Of a stretch of DNA of 64,000 nt, positions 1 to 9,021 are shown piece by piece. The first letter of the stretch is position 1; every line of letters starts with the position of its first letter. The notes under the pieces are model-generated. The model worked only from the letters and a program-made list of their open reading frames with translations. It was not told where the DNA came from and made no database searches. Source of the DNA: Zhongshania sp. R06B22. GTDB lineage: Bacteria; Pseudomonadota; Gammaproteobacteria; Pseudomonadales; Spongiibacteraceae. The position numbers and the translations under genes were made by a program. The DNA lies in NCBI RefSeq assembly GCF_040892595.1, contig NZ_JBFRYB010000001.1, forward strand, positions 3,162,001 to 3,226,000, read 5' to 3'.

Positions 1-448
1 ACCAACACCACAATCAATACATATTGCCACCGCAATGTGTCTACTAAGTCTTTATAGCTTTTATACACCCGACACTCCCAGTAAAGCCCAATCTGCGCAG
101 CGCTGACAATCACGCCACTTGCCGCAGTATTAATAAGTTTAGTATCTTATAGCGTTGGCGTGGCAAAGTCGCAGCAACTAATGCAGCAAATTTCACATGG
201 GCGGGAGGGTATAAGCGCGACCAAAGGGAAGCTCATCGTGCTTCAAATAAAAAAGAGGCGTAACCATGTACGGATATATCGCTAATCAACTAACGCTATG
301 GCTGGTTCGTTCAAAACACCAGAAGGGCTATACCGAAATACTGAGCGAGCGCCGACTATAGCGTTTACAGTACTGGGCTGAGCATGCGCTCTCTAGCGAA
401 GAGGACATGCTAAGCCCACTGCCCTTATTACCAAGTACCAAGTACTCA
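1..448. other. left-edge region without a confident gene
   Basis: No recognised gene covers this stretch. On the minus strand, one frame stays open from a GTG at position 113 to the window edge, encoding about 37 residues that end in a hydrophobic stretch (LRWQYVLIVVL). It could be the start of a membrane protein lying to the left, but the GTG has no convincing ribosome binding site and a stop lies close upstream. A short plus-strand ORF at 266-361 is listed separately. Nothing else was seen. Confidence 0.3.
266..361 (+). CDS. possible 31-residue small protein, or the start of a broken gene
   Basis: The ATG at 266 is preceded by AGAGG at good spacing. The peptide begins MYGYIANQLTLWLVR and ends at an amber codon at 359-361. 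The same frame stays open for about 40 more codons after the stop, to about position 484, where it overlaps the end of the minus-strand DUF6482 gene. It may be a real small protein, a gene broken by a nonsense mutation, or chance. I recognise no family. Confidence 0.2.
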   Translation: MYGYIANQLTLWLVRSKHQKGYTEILSERRL

Positions 449-739
449 TTAGGCCAAAGCAATTTTCATCCTTGGCTCAACTAGGCACTCGGTACCAATC
501 ATTTCATCGTAGGCGGAATGATGAACCAAATAAGATTTGATCCCGCAGCCGCTTTCGAGCAACACTGATTTAATGTCGCCGATGCTACGGCGGCTTAAAG
601 GCTTGTTATCTAGTTCATAGATTCTCAATAGTTTGCCTTCTAAAGCCACAAAAGCGACGTAAATGCCCCCTTCCACTGACATTATTACAATTTCAGTAAT
701 TGGCAGGGCTGCTAATTGATCAGTATAAACTCTTGTCAT
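449..739 (-). CDS. DUF6482 family protein
   Basis: A 96-residue protein of unknown function. It matches, from memory, the small DUF6482 proteins of pseudomonads and relatives: a short beta-rich domain with an SVEGGIY segment near the start, a conserved SRRSIGDIKSVL-like middle, and the signature LVHHSAYDEMIG near the C-terminus. The ATG at 739 is preferred over an in-frame GTG nine bases upstream because AGGTGAGG lies at proper spacing before the ATG. The gene stands alone, divergent from the crotonase-family gene that follows. No signal peptide or membrane segment is visible. The family has no established biochemical role. Confidence 0.7.
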   Translation of the reverse strand: MTRVYTDQLAALPITEIVIMSVEGGIYVAFVALEGKLLRIYELDNKPLSRRSIGDIKSVLLESGCGIKSYLVHHSAYDEMIGTECLVEPRMKIALA

Positions 740-965
740 TTTCCTCACCTATTATTATTTGTGTATGGAATACTCCAAAGCACAAATACAACGACCATTA
801 CGTTAATCCTGCAGTAACGGATTCAATCTCAAGGCCTGTTTACTGCGCCGTTGTATCTAAAGCCGTGCTGTCACTGTTAAAAAGCAAGAAAGAGGCCAAA
901 TTAAATATTTTTATATGAAATATTTGACTCCTAGTTAGCAGAGCACCCGATTTGAATAAATTTGA

Positions 966-971
966 TATAAT
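966..971 (+). promoter_or_regulatory. possible -10 element upstream of the crotonase gene
   Basis: A perfect TATAAT lies 34 bases before the ATG at 1006, in an AT-rich stretch. I see no good -35 hexamer at 16-18 bp spacing; a TTGACT at 924-929 is too far away. It may still be an extended or activator-dependent promoter. Confidence 0.3.
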
Positions 972-1005
972 TTGGCTTTGATTTAACCAGTGGAAACCCA
1001 GCCCT

Positions 1006-1821
1006 ATGTCAATCAAGCCTGTACTTAGCGACGCAACATTAACTGTCACGAATCGTTACGCCATACTGCGCTTTGAGCGCGATGACGTTCGCAATGCCCT
1101 TACGGGCACCACGCTGATTGACGATATCTGCGCCACCGTTGAATGGGCGAATGCCAACAAACAGATTTCCTGCCTGATTATCACTGGTAGTGGCTCGGCA
1201 TTTAGCTCGGGCGGCAATGTAAAAGATATGCGGGACAAGCTAGGTATGTTTGGCGGCAGCCCTAGCGAAATTAGCGATAGTTACAAAAGTGGAATACAAC
1301 GTATTTCTCGGGTCATGCATAGCGCTGAAATAGTAACTATTGCGGCTGTAAATGGCGCGGCGGTCGGCGCCGGTTTTGATCTATGTTGCATGGCTGACAT
1401 TCGAATCGGCTGTGAAAACACCCGCTTCGGTGAAACCTTTATCAACCTTGGCATAATCCCTGGTGATGGCGGCGCATGGTTCCTACAGCGTCTACTTGGC
1501 TACCAAAGAGCTGCAGAGCTAACATTCAGCGGACGTATCATCGACAGCGCCGAAGCGCTAAGTCTAGGACTGTTACTTGAATGTGTACCAAAAGACACAC
1601 TTATTGCATGCGCCGAACGCTACGCCAGTGAATATGCAAGTAAACCACCACAGGCATTGAGGGCTGCAAAGCGCCTAATGAAGCTCGCACAGCGCCAGGA
1701 GCTTACAGACTTTTTAGACGTATGTGCCGATGTTCAGAGCCAGTGTCATCAAACTGAAGACCACCAACGCGCACTAAATGCGTTCCTCAATAAAACCACT
1801 GCGCAATTTGAGGGCAATTAA
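1006..1821 (+). CDS. enoyl-CoA hydratase/isomerase (crotonase) family protein
   Basis: A 271-residue single-domain crotonase-fold protein, expected to act on an acyl-CoA ester in the cytoplasm. Visible are the two oxyanion-hole segments, AFSSGGNVKDM and NGAAVGAGFDLCC, and the subgroup motif GIIPGDGGAWFLQRL. Compared with mitochondrial enoyl-CoA hydratase, the first catalytic Glu is replaced by Asp (in GFDLCC) and the second falls on Phe (in FGETFINLG). Simple hydratase activity is therefore not assured; isomerase or another crotonase reaction is possible. It is a single gene, convergent with the SpoVR operon, with no pathway neighbours to fix the substrate. The family call is firm; the reaction is not. 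Confidence 0.85.
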   Translation: MSIKPVLSDATLTVTNRYAILRFERDDVRNALTGTTLIDDICATVEWANANKQISCLIITGSGSAFSSGGNVKDMRDKLGMFGGSPSEISDSYKSGIQRISRVMHSAEIVTIAAVNGAAVGAGFDLCCMADIRIGCENTRFGETFINLGIIPGDGGAWFLQRLLGYQRAAELTFSGRIIDSAEALSLGLLLECVPKDTLIACAERYASEYASKPPQALRAAKRLMKLAQRQELTDFLDVCADVQSQCHQTEDHQRALNAFLNKTTAQFEGN

Positions 1822-1847
1822 ACTGACTCACGCCTGTAGGTATCAAT

Positions 1848-1883
1848 AAAAGGCGCCACCTCCGCAATATACCGTGAGGTGGC
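1848..1883 (-). terminator. intrinsic terminator of the prkA-yeaH-spoVR operon
   Basis: An inverted repeat GCCACCTC (1855-1862) / GAGGTGGC (1876-1883) with a 13-base loop. Read on the minus strand it is followed by GCCTTTTATT, and it begins 11 bases after the SpoVR stop. It may also help stop the convergent crotonase transcript. Confidence 0.65.
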
Positions 1884-1893
1884 CCGCGGAGAG

Positions 1894-3411
1894 TTAGCCA
1901 GGACTCACTTCCACTTTATCAACCACGCCGCGGCCCTCTTCAAAAATTTCCATCGTGACAGTAAAGCCCCACAAACGGCTAAGGTGTTTCAATACTTCGG
2001 TGGCATCATCTGTTAACGGCCGCTCGCGAAGCTGATTATAACGGAGGACCAATGAACGATCCCCCATATGCTCATAGCGGAGTATCTGAATATCTGGGAT
2101 CAGCACGTCGCGATTGTACTGCTTTGAAAGCAAACGCCTCACCTCACGGTATCCTGCCTCATTGTGGATCGCTTCAACCCGCAGGTGATCCTCTGAATGC
2201 TTGTCGGCGATGGCAAATAAATGGAATTCGCGAATCAATTTCGGAGATAGATACTGACCGATAAAAGATTCATCCTTGTAATTGCGCATGGCGAAGTCAA
2301 GGACCTCACTCCAGTCTTTGTCAACAATGTCGGGGAACCAGGCGCGATCTTCCTCATCGGGCTCCTCGCAGATTCGCCTTATATCGCGCATCATTGCAAA
2401 ACCCAGTGCGTAAGGATTAATACCCGAATAAGCAGGATGATCAAAGCTAGGCTGCATCACCACATTGGTGTGCGACTGCAATATTTCAAACATAAAGCCG
2501 TCGTCAACCATACCTCGATCATATAGGGTGTTCAGCAAGGTGTAGTGCCAGAATGTAGCCCAGCCCTCGTTCATCACCTTGGTTAGACCCTGAGGATAAA
2601 AGTACTGGGCGAGTTTGCGGACAATTCTTACAATTTCACGTTGCCAAGGTTCCAAGGAGGGCGAGTATTTCTCAATAAAATACAGCAAATTTTCCTGAGG
2701 TTCAGGGGGAAAAGTGCGCTTCTTCTTTTGCGCCCCGGATTTATCCACGGCTTTTTGAGGAAGGGTTCTCCAGATATCATCATATTGCTTGTAGGCGTGC
2801 TCTTCTCGCTCATGCTGACGATGAAGCTCGTCCTCGGCCGACAGTGGTGACGGCCGATGAAAACGATCAACGCCGTGATCCATCAAGGCGTGGCAGGCGT
2901 CGATGGTCTCTTCGACACGCGCGTCGCCATAACGCTGCTCACAGTCAAAAATATACTTGCGGGCAAACACCATGTAATCGACAATCGCATCGGCACTGGT
3001 CCACTGCTTAAATAAATAATTGCCTTTAAAAAATGAGTTGTGGCCATAGCAAGCGTGCGCAATGACCAGCGCTTGCATGGGCATACTATTGTCTTCCATC
3101 AGATAGGCTATACAGGGGTCGGAATTAATCACCAGCTCATAGGCTAGGCCTCGTTGCCCCCGCCGGTAGGCCTCCTCGTTTTGGATAAACTCCTTACCGT
3201 AACTCCAGTGACTGTAACTAATGGGCAAACCAACCGATGCGTAAGCATCTAGCATCTGCTCGGAGGCAATCACCTCAATCTGATTAGGGTAGGTATCAAG
3301 GCCGTACTCTTTAGCAATAATGCCAATTTCCGCGTCATAACGCTTTAAAAGCTCAAAATCCCAATCACCACCATGGGAGAGTATGGTCTTCTTTGGTTTT
3401 ACTGAGCTCAT
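1894..3411 (-). CDS. ycgB: SpoVR family protein (YcgB type)
   Basis: A 505-residue member of the SpoVR/YcgB family. The family was named from a Bacillus spore-cortex protein, but in proteobacteria it accompanies PrkA (YeaG) and YeaH in a stress and stationary-phase module of uncertain biochemistry. Visible family features are the N-terminal GGDWDFELL, the central HACYGHNSFFKGNYLF and NEGWATFWHYTLLNTLYD, and a C-terminal region ending in VEVSPG. Length matches the family. The ATG overlaps the YeaH stop (ATGA) and AAGGAG precedes it, so the two are translationally coupled. It is the last gene of the three-gene operon. Confidence 0.95.
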   Translation of the reverse strand: MSSVKPKKTILSHGGDWDFELLKRYDAEIGIIAKEYGLDTYPNQIEVIASEQMLDAYASVGLPISYSHWSYGKEFIQNEEAYRRGQRGLAYELVINSDPCIAYLMEDNSMPMQALVIAHACYGHNSFFKGNYLFKQWTSADAIVDYMVFARKYIFDCEQRYGDARVEETIDACHALMDHGVDRFHRPSPLSAEDELHRQHEREEHAYKQYDDIWRTLPQKAVDKSGAQKKKRTFPPEPQENLLYFIEKYSPSLEPWQREIVRIVRKLAQYFYPQGLTKVMNEGWATFWHYTLLNTLYDRGMVDDGFMFEILQSHTNVVMQPSFDHPAYSGINPYALGFAMMRDIRRICEEPDEEDRAWFPDIVDKDWSEVLDFAMRNYKDESFIGQYLSPKLIREFHLFAIADKHSEDHLRVEAIHNEAGYREVRRLLSKQYNRDVLIPDIQILRYEHMGDRSLVLRYNQLRERPLTDDATEVLKHLSRLWGFTVTMEIFEEGRGVVDKVEVSPG

Positions 3412-4631
3412 ACAGACTCCTTGTGAAACAGTTCGCGTAGAACCGGGTACACATCGCTGCGATCCATCACGGTGCTCATCGCAAAGGTTTCATCTCGAAT
3501 CTGACCATAAGCAGCCGCCAGCGGCGTAATACTAGAAGGACTGTCAGGCACTTCCACATAGGCAAAGTATTTACACAGCGGCAGGATATCCTTGCTCAGC
3601 CTCATTGCGCTGCGCTGCGGATCACTGCCAAAGGCATCGCCATCCGACACTTGGGCGCCATATATATTCCACTCATTCGGGGAGTAACGCTCTTGCTGAA
3701 CCTCAATCATCAAATTTAGTGCCGACATCACCACCGTGCCACCGGTCTGTGGGTCGTGGAAAAAAGCGTGTTCGTCGACTTCCTCGGCATTGGATGTATG
3801 TCGAATAAAAACCAGCTCAACCTTTTCATATTTGCGGCTGAGAAAGAGATATAAGAGGGTGTAAAATCGCTTGGCGAGATCTTTCTTTTCTTCTGACATC
3901 GAAGCCGACACATCCATCAAGCAAAACATCACGGCTCTACTGATAGGCTTGGGCTCTTTAACACGATGGCGAAATCGCAAATCATATTCATCTAGAAATG
4001 GAATCCGGGCGATTCGCTCCTCAAGCGCGTCGATCTCTTCTTGATCGCCACCGGCACGTTTTAATTCTTCAAGCTCGCGCTTGAGCGGCGCCTTAAGCGC
4101 AATCCGCCGCGCCATGGCATTTTTCACCGAGCGCGGCACCGCTAAATTGGCAGGCACACCACTTGGCGTATAGCCGGCGCGGCGGTAGGTAAATTGTTCA
4201 GAATCGCCTAGCACAGTGCGCGCTAAACGCGGCAGCTCAAGGTCATCAAAAAACAGGTTCATGAACTCTTCTTTGGAAAGAGTAAACATGAAGTTATCCT
4301 GCCCTTCCTCACCCTGGCCTTCACCACCCGAGCCGCTGCCACCGCCGCCACCAGACTTAGGTTTGGCGATCATATCACCGGTGTTAAATTCTTTATTACC
4401 GGGATGCACCATTTCGCGATCGCCACCACGACCAATTCGAAACTTTGGCTCGGAAATATCTTTGGCAGGAATCCCGACCTCACCACCACGAGACATATCG
4501 GTGATAGACCGGTCTGCCACAATATCTGCCACTGAACGCCGCAGCTGCGCCTTATACCGCTTTATGAAGCGCTGGCGATTAGTCGCGTTTTTATTGCGAT
4601 CATTCAGGCGGCGGTCAATAATCATTGACAT
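3408..4631 (-). CDS. yeaH: YeaH/YhbH family protein (DUF444, von Willebrand A-like)
   Basis: A 407-residue DUF444 protein. The N-terminus (IDRRLNDRNKNATNRQRF) is typical of the family. A glycine-rich linker lies at residues 92-108. The C-terminal half holds a von Willebrand A-like domain whose metal-binding DxSxS motif is at residues 240-244 (LMDVSASMSEEKKD). In enterobacteria YeaH is encoded with the PrkA/YeaG kinase and takes part in responses to nitrogen or carbon starvation. Here it sits 31 bases after prkA and overlaps SpoVR by four bases. The MIDAS-like site suggests a protein-binding role, which is an inference. Confidence 0.95.
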   Translation of the reverse strand: MSMIIDRRLNDRNKNATNRQRFIKRYKAQLRRSVADIVADRSITDMSRGGEVGIPAKDISEPKFRIGRGGDREMVHPGNKEFNTGDMIAKPKSGGGGGSGSGGEGQGEEGQDNFMFTLSKEEFMNLFFDDLELPRLARTVLGDSEQFTYRRAGYTPSGVPANLAVPRSVKNAMARRIALKAPLKRELEELKRAGGDQEEIDALEERIARIPFLDEYDLRFRHRVKEPKPISRAVMFCLMDVSASMSEEKKDLAKRFYTLLYLFLSRKYEKVELVFIRHTSNAEEVDEHAFFHDPQTGGTVVMSALNLMIEVQQERYSPNEWNIYGAQVSDGDAFGSDPQRSAMRLSKDILPLCKYFAYVEVPDSPSSITPLAAAYGQIRDETFAMSTVMDRSDVYPVLRELFHKESV

Positions 4632-4662
4632 GGTGCGCCCCTTTCATTGGTCGTATCGTTAA

Positions 4663-6585
4663 CTACCCTGATTTTCTGACCCGCAGATACCACTCAGACA
4701 ACAAACGCACCTGCTTAGGCGTATATCCTTTCTCTACCATACGGGTAACAAAGTTCTCATGCTTCTGCTTATCTTCAACAGAAGCTTTGGCGTTAAAGGA
4801 TATAACCGGCAGCAATTCTTCGGTGCTAGAGAACATTTTCTTCTCTATAACTTCACGGAGCTTCTCGTAGCTGGTCCAACTAGGATTACGACCTTCATTT
4901 TGGGCTCTAGCGCGAAGTACAAAGTTAACAATCTCATTTCTGAAATCTTTTGGGTTGGCTATTCCCGCAGGTTTCTCAATTTTCTCAAGCTCGTCATTTA
5001 AGGTGCTGCGATCAAAGATGGCGCCAGTTTCAGGATCGCGATAATCCTCATCTTGAATCCAGTAATCGGCAAACGTCACATAGCGATCAAAAATATTCTG
5101 ACCGTATTCTGAATACGATTCCAAGTAGGAAGTTTGAATCTCTTTACCCACGTATTCCGCATAACGAACCGCAAGCCAACCTTTAATAAATTCCAGATAC
5201 ACTCGCTGTGTGTCTTCTGGTAATTGCTCGCGAAGAATGCGCTGCTCCAGCACAAACATTAAATGTACCGGATTGGCGGCAATCTCAGCGTTGTCATAAT
5301 TGAATACAGCCGACAACACTTTAAAGGCAAAGCGCGTTGACATGCCGGTCATACCCTCGTCAATACCGGCATAATCTCGGTATTCTTGGAAGGACTTGGC
5401 CGCGGGATCGGTATCTTTCAAGGACTCGCCATCATAGACTCGCATCTTGGAATATATGCTCGAATTCTCCGGTTCGCGAAGCCGAGACAAAACCGAGAAC
5501 TGGGCTAACATTTCCAAGGTTCCGGGCGCGCATGGCGCAGCATGAAGAGAACTGTGGCGAAGTAATTTTTTGTAAATTTTCACCTCTTCTGAAACCTGTA
5601 AACAATACGGCACTTTGACTATGTATACGCGGTCAAGGAAGGCTTCATTGTGCTTGTCGTTGCGGAAGCTCTGCCATTCAGATTCATTAGAGTGGGCGAG
5701 AATTATTCCATTAAAAGGAATAGCCGAAAAGCCTTCAGTGCCTTTGTAATTACCCTCTTGGGTCGCTGTTAATAAGGGGTGTAACATCTTTATCGGTGCT
5801 TTGAACATCTCTACAAATTCAAGCAAACCCTGATTCGCCAAGCACAAGCCACCGGAGTAGGAATAAGCGTCTGGATCATCCTGCGCGAAGGCCTCTAATT
5901 TACGAATATCTACCTTACCAACCAGCGTAGAAATATCTTGATTGTTTTCGTCGCCCGGTTCAGTTTTTGTGACCGCAACTTGCTTCAATACCGAGGGCTG
6001 TATTCTTACCACCCTGAACTTTGTCAAATCGCCTTCATACTCCTCCAAGCGTTTAATCGCCCAAGGGGAAGATAAGCCTGTGAGGTAGCGCTGAGGAATA
6101 CCGTACTCTTCTTGCAACTGCTCGCCGTCACGCAGCGGATCAAACAGGCCCAATGGCGACTCATTAATGGGCGAGCCTTTGATGGCGTATATCGGGGCTG
6201 CTTCCATTAACTTTTTCAAGCGCTCGGCAATAGATGATTTACCACCACCCACAGGGCCCAGCAGATAAAGCACCTGCTTACGCTCTTCTAAACCTTGAGC
6301 AGCATGTCTGAAAAAGGCGACAATTTGCGCAATAACGTCTTCAAGACCATAGAACTCCTCAAAAGCGGGGTATCGAGGAATAAGACGATTAGAAAAAATA
6401 CGGGAGAGGCGCGGGTCGTTGCGGGTATCTATCAGTTCAGGCTCACCAATGGCGGCAAGCATACGTTCGGCTGGGGTTGCGTAAGCCAGGGGATCTTGAC
6501 GGCATAGGTCAAGATAAGCCTCCAGGGACATTTCTTCGTCGCGCCCCTTCAGGTATTGCTCACGAACATTATCAAGTATGCCCAT
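4663..6585 (-). CDS. prkA: PrkA family serine protein kinase
   Basis: A 640-residue AAA+ ATPase-kinase. The Walker A motif GPVGGGKSS is at residues 110-118 and the C-terminal PrkA domain fills the last 250 residues. The E. coli homologue YeaG is a Ser/Thr kinase involved in adaptation to sustained nitrogen starvation and low pH. First gene of the prkA-yeaH-spoVR operon, with about 360 bases of upstream DNA available for regulation. The ATG at 6585 is preceded by AGGAGA. No truncation or odd residue was noticed. Confidence 0.96.
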   Translation of the reverse strand: MGILDNVREQYLKGRDEEMSLEAYLDLCRQDPLAYATPAERMLAAIGEPELIDTRNDPRLSRIFSNRLIPRYPAFEEFYGLEDVIAQIVAFFRHAAQGLEERKQVLYLLGPVGGGKSSIAERLKKLMEAAPIYAIKGSPINESPLGLFDPLRDGEQLQEEYGIPQRYLTGLSSPWAIKRLEEYEGDLTKFRVVRIQPSVLKQVAVTKTEPGDENNQDISTLVGKVDIRKLEAFAQDDPDAYSYSGGLCLANQGLLEFVEMFKAPIKMLHPLLTATQEGNYKGTEGFSAIPFNGIILAHSNESEWQSFRNDKHNEAFLDRVYIVKVPYCLQVSEEVKIYKKLLRHSSLHAAPCAPGTLEMLAQFSVLSRLREPENSSIYSKMRVYDGESLKDTDPAAKSFQEYRDYAGIDEGMTGMSTRFAFKVLSAVFNYDNAEIAANPVHLMFVLEQRILREQLPEDTQRVYLEFIKGWLAVRYAEYVGKEIQTSYLESYSEYGQNIFDRYVTFADYWIQDEDYRDPETGAIFDRSTLNDELEKIEKPAGIANPKDFRNEIVNFVLRARAQNEGRNPSWTSYEKLREVIEKKMFSSTEELLPVISFNAKASVEDKQKHENFVTRMVEKGYTPKQVRLLSEWYLRVRKSG

Positions 6586-6947
6586 CTTTGCAATCTCCTA
6601 CTGTGCTGTACTTTGACGCCAATCATTGCTGCTCAGATTGCCAAATACCAACGCCTTAAAAGTGTGTAAGCATCTTTACTCTACTCCGTTACGAAAGTCT
6701 CATCCAGTTGGTTTATCAATAAATTAGATAAATTTTTTAATAAAAAAATGCCAATATCAAAAAATCGAACACTGTCGTATCGTGATAAAAATCATCATGT
6801 GATTAGCAATAATTCTCTATCTTGGATACTACCTATTAAGTCGCACCATGTGCGTATACCCGCGCAAGTGTGAACAGGCTAGCAATGGGTATTGCCGCTC
6901 TAGTATCTCTCTATGCCGCGCGTCCACGGTATTTGGCAAGGCCCTTA
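6586..6947. other. promoter region of the prkA operon
   Basis: A 362-base gap between the SDR gene and prkA, both on the minus strand. The middle part (about 6710-6790) is very AT-rich. I searched for a sigma-54 site (GG-N10-GC) upstream of prkA and found no convincing one. No ORF or clear hairpin was seen. Confidence 0.4.
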
Positions 6948-7652
6948 TTAGCGCTCTATTTGACCGAGATTGGCGTGCAACACACTGCCATTAATCACCG
7001 GATTGTGAGCACAAAAGAATAGCGTTTCGACTATCTCGACAGGGTCTATCAAGCGGCCATAACTGACCATCCCGGTGATCGCGGCCATCACCTCTGGATC
7101 ATCACCAATATTGCCTCGCAACATCGCGGTATCAGTAAAACCCGGGCAGATACAGGCAGTATGGATGCCCCGGCCAATCAAGTCCTGCGTAGTCGCCCGC
7201 ATTAAACCAATAACGCCGTGTTTACTGGCGATATAAGACGCACAGCCCGCCACTGCTTTCTCGCTAAGCGTGGAACCCATATATAAAATTGCCGAACCCG
7301 CCTTCATCAAGGGAATCAGCGCGGCATTCAACTGCTGCGGGGCCACCAGATTGACCTGTAACACATCCGCGAAATTTTCCGCGGCCAAGTCCCTAACCGA
7401 ATCACCATCGTGACGCGCCGCATTGTGAAGTAGCACCACCGCGTCGGCATGCTTAGCGACGGCGTGTAAATCGTCGATGCAAGTATCCAGCCAATCGCGT
7501 TTTTGCATATCGACACAAATTTGCTCAGCACCCACTAAGTCGATAGGACGGCGAGACAGATTTACTACCCTATATCCCTCAGCCAGAAAGCGTTTCGCGG
7601 TTGCGAAGCCAATGCCTTGGCTGCCGCCGCTTAATATCAAAACCTTGCTCAT
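6948..7652 (-). CDS. short-chain dehydrogenase/reductase
   Basis: A 234-residue classical SDR, a cytoplasmic NAD(P)-dependent oxidoreductase. Visible are the cofactor-binding GGSQGIG near residue 9, the HNAAR segment in place of the usual NNAG, the active-site Ser in GSTLS and the catalytic pair in SYIASK (Tyr-x-x-x-Lys). It is shorter than average for the family but complete. Arg follows the second beta strand (NLSRRP), which favours NADP over NAD. Neighbours (PrkA operon upstream, PTPS-like gene on the other side) do not define a substrate. Confidence 0.85.
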   Translation of the reverse strand: MSKVLILSGGSQGIGFATAKRFLAEGYRVVNLSRRPIDLVGAEQICVDMQKRDWLDTCIDDLHAVAKHADAVVLLHNAARHDGDSVRDLAAENFADVLQVNLVAPQQLNAALIPLMKAGSAILYMGSTLSEKAVAGCASYIASKHGVIGLMRATTQDLIGRGIHTACICPGFTDTAMLRGNIGDDPEVMAAITGMVSYGRLIDPVEIVETLFFCAHNPVINGSVLHANLGQIER

Positions 7653-7787
7653 TTCACCATCTCATGTCGTGTGATATTTAGAAATCGGAAAAGCATTGGC
7701 GGCCGCCAAGCAGCCATCAATACGTCCGCAGCGCACCATTTTGGATTCTTTTGACTTTAGCCTCTCTACTCTAAGCGCAAGACCTGG

Positions 7788-8294
7788 CTAGTCGCGAGTC
7801 CAGCTCGCAGAGCCCCACTGCCCCGGCCCAGATGACACTTTCATCACCAGTTCGGCAATCTCATTGCCTTCTATGAACGGCGCGTCAGTGAGTAATAGCT
7901 CTAATAAATAGCGGGCAAACTCCTCTACCGTGGTGTTGCGAACCGGCAGCACTAAGGTATCGGTTTTCAAGAAGGGTATTTCTTCACCATTAAACTCAGC
8001 AATATAGAATTCACCGCGCTCTACCACCCGCATATACGGCGACTCGGCGGGTAATAAAGTATATTCATCAAGGCGCGAGCACAGCTTACGTAAACGGGAC
8101 TTTATTTCGACATAGCTAAAGCACATGCCATTGTCGCCAACATCTGCAGTGAGCACTAGACTGACTTTAAAGTTATGGCCGTGCAGACGCTCTCGGTCTG
8201 TGGCAGAAAAGATGGTGAAGTGCGCGCCAGAAAATTTTAGATCTTCTTTGCTTATTTCAATACTGGTATAGGCTTTTACAGGCATTACACTCAC
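7788..8294 (-). CDS. 6-pyruvoyl-tetrahydropterin synthase/QueD family protein, atypical active site
   Basis: A 168-residue T-fold protein of the PTPS/6-carboxytetrahydropterin synthase family. The zinc-binding histidines are visible: H25 in FSGAH and H38/H40 in RLHGHNF. In QueD and PTPS a catalytic Cys lies four residues before the first His of the HGH motif; here that position is Arg34 and no Cys is nearby. The later NTTVEEFA segment corresponds to the conserved substrate-binding region. The canonical reaction may therefore be altered or lost. The protein is longer than E. coli QueD (about 120 residues). It has no queuosine-pathway neighbours. Confidence 0.75.
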   Translation of the reverse strand: MSVMPVKAYTSIEISKEDLKFSGAHFTIFSATDRERLHGHNFKVSLVLTADVGDNGMCFSYVEIKSRLRKLCSRLDEYTLLPAESPYMRVVERGEFYIAEFNGEEIPFLKTDTLVLPVRNTTVEEFARYLLELLLTDAPFIEGNEIAELVMKVSSGPGQWGSASWTRD

Positions 8295-8410
8295 TATTCC
8301 CTATTGGTTGGAAGACGGCTTATTTTTAGCTCTTAGTTATTAACTTGGCCATATGTGACATCCGCTTACAAAACGCAGCACTTCTTTAGCTTAACTCAGC
8401 ATCGAAGGGC

Positions 8411-8941
8411 TTACACCCCTGCGCTATCGTAATTCGCCAAGGCTCCCTCAACCGCCGCCAGCAGCTCAGACTCACCTAGACCATCACCATTGATGGTAAT
8501 GTCGGCATAGCGACGATATAAAGGCAGGCGCTCGCTATAAACGCCCTGCAAATCCTGGCCAGGCGGGCCGGCTATACCCCGCTGGGTAAAATTCTGCACC
8601 CGCCGAATAATTTCAGACAGCGGAATATCAATAAAAACACAGGGGCCAAATTGGCGCAAATTCGCCATTGCCGCCCGGCTGTATACGGCGCTTCCCCCTG
8701 TTGCGACCACTTGGTTTACAAATTTCCCTGCCGAAAGCACCTCCGCCTCAATTGCGCGCAAATACTCATAGCCTTTGGCATCCAGCAAGGCTTGTAAACT
8801 TAGGCCCTCACGCTGCTCTATAAGGCGATCGGTATCCACGAATTGGGCGCCGCTGCGCAGTGCCAAGGCCTCGCCAATAGTAGACTTGCCTGCACCTGGC
8901 ATACCGATAAGGACAACACTGGACGACGTAATTTCAGACAT
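8411..8941 (-). CDS. shikimate kinase-like P-loop kinase
   Basis: A 176-residue cytoplasmic kinase of the AroK/AroL fold. It shows the P-loop GMPGAGKST (residues 13-21), the DTD motif (36-38) that binds magnesium and shikimate, an Arg in YLRAIE, and a GGS triplet where shikimate kinases usually have GGG. A later RLPLYRRYAD segment matches the C-terminal Arg region. The lid (TQRGIAGPPGQDL) is unlike the usual short AroK lid. The ATG at 8941 is chosen although the frame stays open to 9070, because the extra 43 codons run through the terminator of the upstream operon. It has no aroB neighbour and may be a paralogue acting on another substrate. Confidence 0.75.
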   Translation of the reverse strand: MSEITSSSVVLIGMPGAGKSTIGEALALRSGAQFVDTDRLIEQREGLSLQALLDAKGYEYLRAIEAEVLSAGKFVNQVVATGGSAVYSRAAMANLRQFGPCVFIDIPLSEIIRRVQNFTQRGIAGPPGQDLQGVYSERLPLYRRYADITINGDGLGESELLAAVEGALANYDSAGV

Positions 8942-9021
8942 AGACGGGAACGACACCTTGCGAATACCAAACGCACACTCAATAAGTGGGTCACAGTGCC
9001 ACAAAAGTTCGGCAAGCAAAA

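Noticed and set aside
840..1049. 69-codon minus-strand frame overlapping the crotonase start
   Set aside because: Covers AT-rich promoter DNA and the first codons of a real gene; no family features.
4216..4662. 148-codon plus-strand frame with proline runs opposite yeaH
   Set aside because: The proline runs are the complement of the glycine-rich linker of YeaH, a well conserved gene.
6586..6947. Possible sigma-54 promoter upstream of prkA
   Set aside because: A TTGGCA segment is present, but no GC at the required distance (GG-N10-GC) was found on the minus strand.
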